Of a stretch of 64,000 nt of DNA, positions 55,205 through 64,000 are shown one piece after another. The number at the start of each line of letters is the position of its first letter. Position 1 is the stretch's first letter. Below the pieces are notes generated by a model, which saw nothing but the letters and a program-made list of their open reading frames with translations, did no database searches and had not been told where the DNA came from. The stretch comes from Tribonema minus (Eukaryota; Sar; Xanthophyceae; Tribonematales; Tribonemataceae). The translations under genes were made by a program, and so were the position numbers. The DNA is taken from NCBI GenBank assembly GCA_017506865.1, contig JAFCMP010000527.1, positions 496,001 to 560,000 on the forward strand, read 5' to 3'.

Positions 55205-58200
55205 TCACTTGGACCACTTCATGAGCTTGCCAGTGATTGATCGCATGGAACCCTTTCGGGACAGAGACACTGGTGTTCCTGCCACCGGGTCCCCTGCGTA
55301 AGGCGTCAACGCCCATTGCTTGGCCTTGGCAAGGGCCCTTTCCCCCCGCGAAACCAGGCTGTCCAGCTCCCTGAGTTGACACCGATGAGGCAATGTGCTG
55401 TGTGAGCATGACATCGTCTTAAACTTCATGAGCTGGTGTCGGCTTTGACTTCCACGACTTGAAATGGCGCTGTGACATCAGTGGCTTTGGGGCGCTCCTG
55501 CTCTGACGAGAGCAGTGCTCTGCAACAGCACGCTGTGCTGTCGGGCATGCACAGCAGTTGCGTCGGTGCATTATGAGGCATTTTTTCTGCCACACAGCGA
55601 GTGAATGCACATGCTGCCGCTGAGGATACAAAGCGCACGACACACACAAGTTTGCCTGATGAAGTGGTCTTCACAACAGCAAAAAAATCATGCACCTCAC
55701 CTGATATCAGACTCTTTCCAGCTGCCATCCTGTGTCGCAGCAGCTTCGTCCCGGTATGCTGTGAGTGGGCCAAGCGCTTCGTCTAGCATGTTTCGAGCTT
55801 GCGTAGGGTCCTCTAGCCTCATCAGGCCCCAGCCTATCCACACCATGGCCTGCAAGAGACCAACATCCCTGCAGTTGAGCATGTTTGTTGTTGTTGCCGT
55901 GTGGAATAGCCCTTCAAGTCAAGCATTGGATGTTGTGAGGATGTGGGCACACCATTCACATTATAGTGCCCATCGCATTTGGACAACACCAGTGGTGACG
56001 CTACTGCTACGATGCGCTCTTCAAACTGACGCTGTGTGTGTGTGTGATGGTGGTGTTCGCGCCGCATGTGACATGCTATGCTGCCTGTCTATGCTCAACC
56101 ATTTGGTATACAGACATCATTCCTTGCACTAGAAGTGCTGGTACCTTCCTGTCAGGCTGCACGGTGTTTGCAGGTGCCAATTTGCAGCCGACCAAATCCT
56201 GGTCAACTATCCTAGCTCTGTCCTGCTCAAGTTTCAAAAGTGAAGGTTATCCCTAGGGTTTGACCAGACCGCGGCAGAGTAGCTGAAGACCAAGGGACGA
56301 TATGAGAGCGGTCACAGTTTTTAAGCTATGGGGCTGGCGGGACGGACCCGCTCCTGTACAATTCCAGTCATGGTTTGCAGATCTCTCTCAAGTGCACTGC
56401 CATTGACTCGCTCCCATGTCGCAGCACCCCTGTACAGCAATTTCAATTTGTTCCGGTCATGGGTTGCAGATCGCTCTCCAGTGCAGTGCCACTGCCAAGT
56501 GCACTGACCATGCAAAATTTGTGGATGATTTTTGTAATGACCGCCGCACCCTCCTGAGTGGCACAGGCTGTTTATTGCACGCACTATTACACACATGCGT
56601 ACCTTCAAATACAGTAGCGATTCCGGCCCCTCTGTGTCCTCCAGAAGCTCTGCAGCATCCCACTCCACCTGATGATGAGCAGCAGCAAGTATTTACCATG
56701 TGCGCCTCGTGAAATTTTGCTCGATGAAGCGCTTTCGGCAATTAAATAGAATGAGGATCACAATGATAGCATAATGAAATCTCTAGCGAGCGCCCCAATT
56801 GTTGTGCTGCGCAACTTGGCCAGGCTTGGCTCAAAACGCCCTTCCTGCAGGTGTGCGCGTCCACTCATGCAAGATCAGACTGTACAAAGAAAATTGATGC
56901 GTGCATTGACACTGTGCAGCTGCGGCAAGGGCGCACGACACCCAGCAGTGACCCAGGAAACCCCCGTCACCAGCTCAAGTGTGCGCACACGCACATTGTG
57001 CTCAATAACGGACTCCGAGGTAGGTCTCTTGATAACTGAAGTAATGGTATATGCCTGTGGCACAGGCACTGGCGCGAAAGTAGGTTGATATCCGAAGCAC
57101 AGGGGGGAGGGAGCGGAACAAAGCGCCCAGCAGCTGCAGCTAGTTGCCCCTGGCATCCGTCGTAATCACTGTCTGCAGCTTTTGTGCATGTGCAGCTGCC
57201 TCATTGTGCTGGGGACAAGTCTAAGTTGAGGCGGCCCTGTTGTAATTCGCGTGTGCCAGGAAATTTCTAGCCTGTTTCTCCGACACACCTTCAATGGAGA
57301 CTTCTCAACGCTCGTTTTTGTTCAGAGCTTGACGCTTGCGCATCAGCTCACTGCACCACCTGGTCTGCAATTCAAAAGCTTGATGCATCAGGTCACTGCA
57401 CTGTGCCTCCCCTACCATGGTCATTTTGGGCATTTGAACCACCAGGGTGCATGTAGACACTGGTAACAAGCTTGACCACAACCAGCCGGGCATTTCCACG
57501 GCCCAAGGGAGAACAACAACTGCATATGGAAGTATTTGAATCAGCGCTACAGGTTCTGGGCTAGAAGTACCAACAGCAATCATCAGCGCCGCAGTATGGT
57601 TGCAGTTTTGAATGCCCATCAGCACATCATGCGTGACTGTTGCATGCCCATGAATGACTTCCTCCACCTCATAAAACACGCCAGCAGCAACCCACAAGCT
57701 GCAATGTAAACACCAGCGACATGCGGTACTTCAAGTCTAACTTAAGCACACTTCACATATGACGCACCTGAATGGCTTCCTCCACCTCGTCCAGCATGAA
57801 GAGCACGCTGGCAAGCGGTGACAGCAGGTCCAGCATCTGCAAACAACAGACAAAGGGGCGCAAGATAAGGTGGCTAACCAATTTACTACTGGCGACTGTA
57901 GCGGGTGCTGCACCGAAAAAAGAACAGGAGCAACCATGCACAGCTTTTCATCCATGAATGCGCAGCCTGTACACATAGTGCCAGAAGAAGCACCAAGAGA
58001 TGTCCACGCTTGTAAAAGAAGCCTGTTTGCCCAATCTGGCCACGCGTCAAATGGACGAGCAACAGCATCAATGGTGCTTGCGGTCGCGCATTGAGGTGCC
58101 CGGCGCCTTTGCACCAGATAGTGCTTTCATGAGTGCATTAACGGCATTCCTTCAACCAAAAGTTGCAAAGCCCCTAGGAGGATGACAGCCCGCACTCACA

Positions 58201-61200
58201 GCGCCGAGGCAGTGCAGTGGCAGCATGACCAACCACCGGGGGATATACCACACACAAGGCTTGTTTGTGATGACCGCAGCATGCACTGCACAACCAACTG
58301 GCAATGGTCTACACCACACATGTTGGAAACGAGGCTGATGACTCACCATGGGGTGCTGTCGCCCCCCCTGCTTCTCGACAATCACGACAGCCGTCCCATA
58401 TCTGTCCCTGGCTTCGTGTAGCCTGGAGCCAATTGCCGAAACCTCCGCTACCAGGTCCCTTGCCACTTGCTCAAGCTGCTCTTCCACGCGGTCCTTCGAA
58501 TCAAGCAGTGCCTGCACACGGCGACATGATATATCGCCTTTGAGCTGGCGCCAGTTGCACATGGTGCGACACTGACACGCGCATTTCACCAAGGACACGA
58601 ACACAATCCAGGGAAAGCTCAAGCTGCAGACAGCATGGTTGAAGCCTGCTGATGCATGCAGTGCTTTAGCCAGCCAGTGGCTGTGGGATCATGGATGATG
58701 TGGTGTGATGCAGGTTACTCGTGGCAGGCACAGTGCTGGTCAAAGTGGAGCACCTGTAATAAGCACCCAGCAGCATAGGCTGAGCATCACCAGCCCCCAT
58801 TGTCATCATACAAAGCATGAACATCACCTTCTAGCACACATATGTTTGGTGCATCAGGTTGCAGTAAAGTACGGTTACATCGTTGTACAAAAAACGACCT
58901 TGACATTATCCCTCGTCAAGGCATATGCGTGTACATACCTTCTCAACAGCTGCCCGCTCCTCAGCTTCCTGTTCTGGCGTCCTCTTGTGGTGAGTGGAGC
59001 CGTCCATCTGCCTTCGGAGTTCAAGCGCGTCTTCCACTTGCTGTTGCCTGAACTCGTCAAGCTTGGCCTGCAGCTGCTGCGTTGCATCCTGTGGACAAAC
59101 GCACACAAGCCCAGAGCATCAGCGATGCGCATGGAGTGAGGCGCTCTGGCATTCCAGCGGGTATATGCATGAGGAACACTCGCTTGTGCAGTAAAGCTCA
59201 CAATCTGAACGCCCTGGTGAACCCCAGTCGCACTTTTGAGATTTGGCCATCGACCAACTCAAATGCTCCGTAGGGACTCAGAGCATACATCCGCATTCAC
59301 AGAAGACTGTGACGGGTGAAGCACGTACTTGTAAGCCAGTTTTACTAAGTTCTGTACTCAAGATTACAGGCACGCCGAGGCCAGATGCCCAGCTGCCAAG
59401 AAGCCAGATGGCACATCACGCACGGTTGGGTGGCCAACATGAAAGCTGAAGCACGCGCCGTACATCACCTGCATGACGGCAGTCCACAGCGACTGCTCCG
59501 GATTAGTGCTGCATAATACATGAGAGATCAGAGAAATTACCACTGTGCAACGCCATGCACCAAAGTCGGCGGCTGAAGATGCTCCTGTCATGTGTACAGT
59601 GACCGAACCAAACTTCACGCTGAAGAATGCACACATACGCAAAGTGCAGCGCCTTTGTGTCACTGTCCTTGCACATAAAACCTCAATTTCTTATGCAGCG
59701 ATCATGGCATTATTGTGCCATGCTCTTCTGCGTGACAGTATTTCTTTGGAATTGATGTGCACAATCCATACCTGTGTAAGCGTTGACGCCAGTGCCACAA
59801 GAGTAGGGACAACTGACGGCGAGAAAGGGCCGGCGGTGCTGGTGCGCAGCAGCAGCGCTCGGCGATACAGCTGCGCTGCCTGATGTAGTGCACACAGACC
59901 AACAATGGCAGGGAAGCTCCAGATCAGTGCAGGTGACATATGGAACCATTTCCACAGCGGCAATCAGCCAGTAAGTAGCGCACCTACAGTCAAGTTTGTA
60001 TTCACGCTAACGATATCTCCACCTGCAGAAACAAAAAAATGGTAGAGCCTTGTAGCACAGAATCAGGACGCCTATGCCAGGCTACACCTGTCTGACAGGC
60101 TTGTGAATTGTGAATCAGGACGCCCATGCCAGGCTACACCTGTCTGACAGGCTTGTAGAAGCATCAAGTCTGACTACACTATCAGCAGACGCCGTTGAGC
60201 TACAAGTGTTGTTGATCATTGGCTAGGTCCCACCTGATGAAGTAAAGGCCTAAACTTTGTGCATATAAAGAGAGTATTTGCGCTGTGGATATTAGTGAGA
60301 CGTAGCCGCTCCACTTCAATCAATGAATTGCAGCAGAGCCAGAGAGTGTCGACCAATGGAATGCATAATGCGCTGCACCCAGAGCATTTGCAGTACAGAA
60401 GCATGAGCCTCCATGTAACTAAGACAAGATTGGCTGCAATGTGCGCTGCTGCACTACACCCATGTTTTCTCGCCCACGCGTCTAGATGCTTTGCAGTGTC
60501 ATGATTGCGAGTGCCCCAACGATGTTGAAAGCGGCAATGCACTTGTTGCGAACTCACTGCGCGATGACCAGGGCCGCATAGGAACGGTATGAATGCAAAA
60601 GAACAGACGCGATCAGGTCTTACGTTGCTTTGGTATGCATACGTGCGCAGCAAGCACACTTCATCACGCAAAGTCAAGCTCAGATCACACAGGTGTCACA
60701 ACACACAACTGCCACATGCAAGAAACTGCTGCACGACGGCGACCACCCAGGGTACTCCCCCGCAAATTCAGGCTTCTTCAAAAAGTGAGTTGTCCGGTGA
60801 CAGCTGGCAGAACACTTCAAGTTTGAAGTTTGTGGTTGAGCACTGACCTCATCCAGCGCCCCTCTGGTGCGCACTGCCGCGGCGACGTTGTTGACGGCGT
60901 TTGCGAGGGTTGCGGCGTTGCACCGCCCCTGGCGCCGCGCCGCCTCAAAAACTTCCAGGGCGCGGCGTAGAAACTTCTCCGCCAACGTCATGCCGCCCCT
61001 GTCTCGAACGCGTGAGGCGCGCAGCGAAGGTGCGCACCGGGTGTCGCATGAGCATACATTGTGTGATACACAGCGAAGCACTGCGCAGTGTCCAGCAATG
61101 AAGAGAGGTTTGTGGGTGCACACCCCATCTGGCAAGGCGGAAATCTGCATGCACGTGAGTGCAGAGGGCGTGGCTTGTGCGTATTGGACCGTGCATGAGG

Positions 61201-63496
61201 ACCAGGCAAAATACGCCTTAAAAACGGTGCATGTACCTCTAGCTGCAACCCTCCGGTCTCAGCCTAGCATGCTGCCTTACTAGCGATTGCTTGCAGCACC
61301 ATACGGGTGGCATAGTTATATCTGTCCGGCTTGGCTGCCGCCGATCACAATAGAATAGAAGTTCATGGATGAATATAGCTTGGTACCGTGGTGTCAAGGG
61401 GCAGCTGCCACGATCAAATTGATCGTGGCACAGAGCAGCGACAGTGCCGTGTGCAATGCCGGCATCGACTGTGCCTCACTGAATATCGACTCACTTGGCC
61501 ACTGCACCCACCAACTACTCACTGACTGACTCGTGCATTGACTCACTTGTTGGCCGGCACCGCACCCTCCAGGCAGCAAATGAGGTACGCCAGGTTGGTC
61601 AGGTCCTCTGCCACCTCGGGGTGATCGCGGCCATATAGCGCTCTGTCAGCATCCAATGCCCTGCACAAGTACATGTCTTGTGTGAGGCACACATGGCTGA
61701 TGGTTGCATAGGTAGGTAAGCTAGCGAGATGTGGCGCATAGAAGTATAGATCGGCAACTCAGTCGCAGTGTACAACGAAGACCGCACTGCCGCATTGCAC
61801 ACTGCCCATGCGCTATGACAGGCAGTCTGCACCACTGCACACAGTGAACACACATGGGGTTTCGGCTTGTGTTGGCGCAGCACAAGGGCATCTGAGCTCG
61901 CCATGATATTCATCACATAACAATCTCGCAACACCTATACAAGGCACAGGTGCACGTTGATAGGATGTGTTACATACCCACTTTGTTGTGTGTGCTCTAC
62001 TGTGGTGCTCTTCAGCCCTTCATGCCAAGCGCCTAATCAACATGTAGGTAGAATAGCGATCGTGATTTTGCAAAAGCTGTCCGTGGTACCTGCTGAGAAA
62101 GCCCTTGGCTTCTTCCAGACGGTCCTGGTCCATCAGCAGGAGGCCCAGGCTACTCAGCGCAGCAGGGTACACTGAGAGTGTGCGCGGCGCCTGCAATGAT
62201 GTAGAAGTATGCGCAATGCGATTACAAAAGCAGCAGCAATGATCTCGCTGAGTTGTTTACGTTTGTGTGCACGCGTGCGATCACAAAGGATGAGGCCACC
62301 AACGCAACGACGACAACGATGATAATAGTGCCTGCCATCGTGTGCGCACCGCGATAACAGAAGATGGGGACTCAAACATATCACAATAAAGGCATCGAGC
62401 AGGGTGTGTGCAGAAGGGGGGGGAGATTGGGGGAGCAACGAATTGCATGCGGTGCTTTGACGTGCTTGTGCTGGAGGTTTTCAGTGCCTGCAGATAATCT
62501 GCAGTAGCAATATTCTGCTCAACTTTGATAAAGCTACATCCAGCCAAACTGCATATAAGTATGGTTCTGATGGCTGGCCATGGCGTAAGGTCCACCAACA
62601 CTCAGGATGACATAACACGATGGGTAGACTTAGCACTTTAATGAAATACCTCGACAGACTATTAAGTGTTGGTGCGGACGTACCATCTGAAACATGCACA
62701 GTGAGGTACATGATGAGTGTGATAATGACGCCAGTGCTAACCTGCGCAGCTGCGACACCGGCCTTGTTCCCTCGGAACCCTTTACCGCCCTGATGCCTGG
62801 CAGCTGCCGCTACGGCGCCAAAGAACTCCTCACTGGCGGCCAGGCAGCGCTTGAGCGTTACTTCAGCTGCGCGTGGCGTGTCAAATGTCCCGGCCTAGAC
62901 AGCAACAGGCAGTTCACACAACGCACAAAAGGTGTCAGACGACGCACACTAGAAGGCGGCAGGCCTGCGCAGACTACAAAGTGTTGACTCCAACTGCGTC
63001 AGCCGCAGTGCTCCCTCCAAAAATGCTAGTGAGTGCTGCAAATATACGCGCACTGCTGCCGTGCCACGAAAGGCACACGCAGTCTATAGCATACCTACCC
63101 GACAGAGCAGAGCTCAGCACATGTTGAGGTTGGGTCCCTGGTGAGCACTGACGTGCCACCTCAGACAGGCTTCGCATCGCGTTCCCTATTCACTTCTTCT
63201 GGTAGCAACACATGCTCTCGTGCGTTGTGTCTGCTTGGCTGCTCGGTTGTCCACCTCTGGCACGGCATGCGTAACGTAGCATACCTACCCATTCAGCAGT
63301 CACAACGCGCACCTGCAGCACGGACAGGCGCAGCAGATACGCCGCCGTCTCCGGCGATCGCGGCCCCAGCGCGTCCTCACGGATCGCCAGCGCGCGCTGC
63401 AGATACACGCGTGCGTTGCGCAAGTCGCCGAGCGTCGCCAGAGCGCGGCCCATCTGCTCCAGCAGCCGCGCCAGCTCAGGCGTGCGCCCGGGCGCC
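55205..63496 (-). CDS. Tetratricopeptide repeat (TPR) protein, twelve exons, 5' partial
   Basis: Exons: 63313-63496, 62742-62894, 62090-62190, 61547-61660, 60848-60998, 59772-59879, 58939-59088, 58347-58511, 57768-57836, 56603-56668, 55701-55849 and 55205-55370 (TGA). All eleven junctions are phase-consistent with AG/GT boundaries, giving 524 residues after two missing bases at the start. The first six exons encode kinesin-light-chain/nephrocystin-like TPR units, such as NARVYLQRALAIREDALG, ALYGRDHPEVAEDLTNLAYL and GALDEAAQLYRRALLLR. The middle exons (58939-59088, 58347-58511) are coiled coil (QQLQAKLDEFRQQQVEDALE). A further TPR-like helix pair follows (WGLMRLEDPTQARNMLDEAL) and the C-terminus is basic (GSMRSITGKLMKWSK). 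TPRs are protein-binding scaffolds; the partner and pathway are not evident. The first exon's acceptor at 63496 needs two bases from an exon outside or unrecognised. Confidence 0.9.
56360..56500. repeat. Diverged tandem duplication, about 90-bp unit
   Basis: Strings tcatggtttgcagatctctctc (56369-56390) and tcatgggttgcagatcgctctc (56458-56479), with following agtgcactgcc/agtgcagtgcc, mark two copies inside an intron of the TPR gene. Confidence 0.8.
60058..60165. repeat. Tandem duplication, about 54-bp unit
   Basis: aatcaggacgcctatgccag...gacaggcttgt is repeated once, with one clear substitution, in the TPR gene intron between exons 60848-60998 and 59772-59879. Confidence 0.9.
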
Positions 63497-64000
63497 CTGC
63501 GAGAGCACGCGCGCATCGGTGGCAAACATGTCAGTGCTCAGCAAGGCGGGGTGCACATGCGCTGCAAGGGGAGAGGCGCGCGCGGGTGCTATGTAGTGGG
63601 TGATGGGGGGGTGCGGGGTGTGGCGTGCAAGCTTTACAAGCTAAGTCCAAGAGAGTGAAAACAAGGCCAACAACCACACAGCAGCGCACATCCACAGCCC
63701 CAAGTGGAATTGAATAAAATGACACATGCGCTGCGAGGGGAGAGGTGCGCGCGCGGAGGCATGGGGCATATAGTGCAAACCCAGGGCGGAGGCGTGGGGC
63801 ATATAGTGCAAAGGTTTGCGAAGCTATGGCGCAATCTTGGGGCTGCTGCAGCACGGGCGCAAGACCGAGGGCGGTGCTGCGCGTGATGTGCGCACGGCGC
63901 ATCAGTGCTCAGCAGGGCACCGGTTTTCACAAGGTGAGAGTTCTCCGCGGTGCGGTGAGGGCGCAGCACCGACGCTCCTTAAAATGAGCTTTGAAGGCCA
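63497..64000. other. Upstream intron of the TPR gene with local duplications; no exon identified
   Basis: The block cacatgcgctgc(a/g)aggggagag at 63555 and 63723, the string tcagtgctcagca(a/g)ggc at 63533 and 63902, and gcatatagtgcaaa twice (63767, 63798) show repeated local copying. The missing upstream TPR exon may lie here or beyond the window. Confidence 0.5.

Overview
This is a 64 kb nuclear window of an intron-rich eukaryote, most likely a chlorophyte green alga. The base composition looks near 50% GC. Genes are cut into many short exons (about 45-250 bp) by long introns with GT-AG, and some GC-AG, junctions. The gene content includes a ferritin with a plastid/mitochondrial-type leader, an intronless pentatricopeptide (PPR) protein and a potato type I protease inhibitor. 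A Chlamydomonadales-type alga (Dunaliella-like composition and introns) is my guess, not a demonstrated identity. All multi-exon models were built by eye from splice sites, reading-phase continuity and protein character.

Layout. (1) 257-31649, minus strand: one very large gene, about 40 recognised exons and about 1,670 codons, encoding a mostly helical, coiled-coil-like protein and running off the left edge. A truncated retroelement copy (11279-11612) lies in one of its introns. (2) 32119-32670: decayed retroelement fragment in the divergent intergenic space. (3) 32943-37766, plus strand: complete 7-exon ferritin gene with an intact ferroxidase centre. (4) 38912-43652, plus strand: 5'-truncated, broken copy of a one-ORF non-LTR retrotransposon with reverse transcriptase and a restriction-like endonuclease domain. 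(5) 45000-46586, minus strand: two-exon potato inhibitor I gene, 72 aa. (6) 47131-48873, plus strand: single-exon PPR protein with an SMR-like C-terminus, interrupted by one in-frame TAG. (7) 49571 to about 54960, minus strand: a longer second copy of the retrotransposon, broken by a 10-bp tandem duplication. (8) 55205-63496, minus strand: twelve phase-consistent exons of a tetratricopeptide repeat (TPR) protein whose 5' end lies outside the window.

The most unusual theme is that introns of the large gene and of ferritin repeatedly carry tandem duplications of the end of the adjacent exon together with its splice site. The copies range from identical to strongly decayed. One has produced a 39-bp, in-frame mini-exon with both splice signals, and one exon end has at least five copies in its intron. 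This looks like ongoing short tandem duplication (about 50-170 bp units) that creates decoy splice sites and raw material for new exons. I saw no CRISPR, rRNA or tRNA genes.
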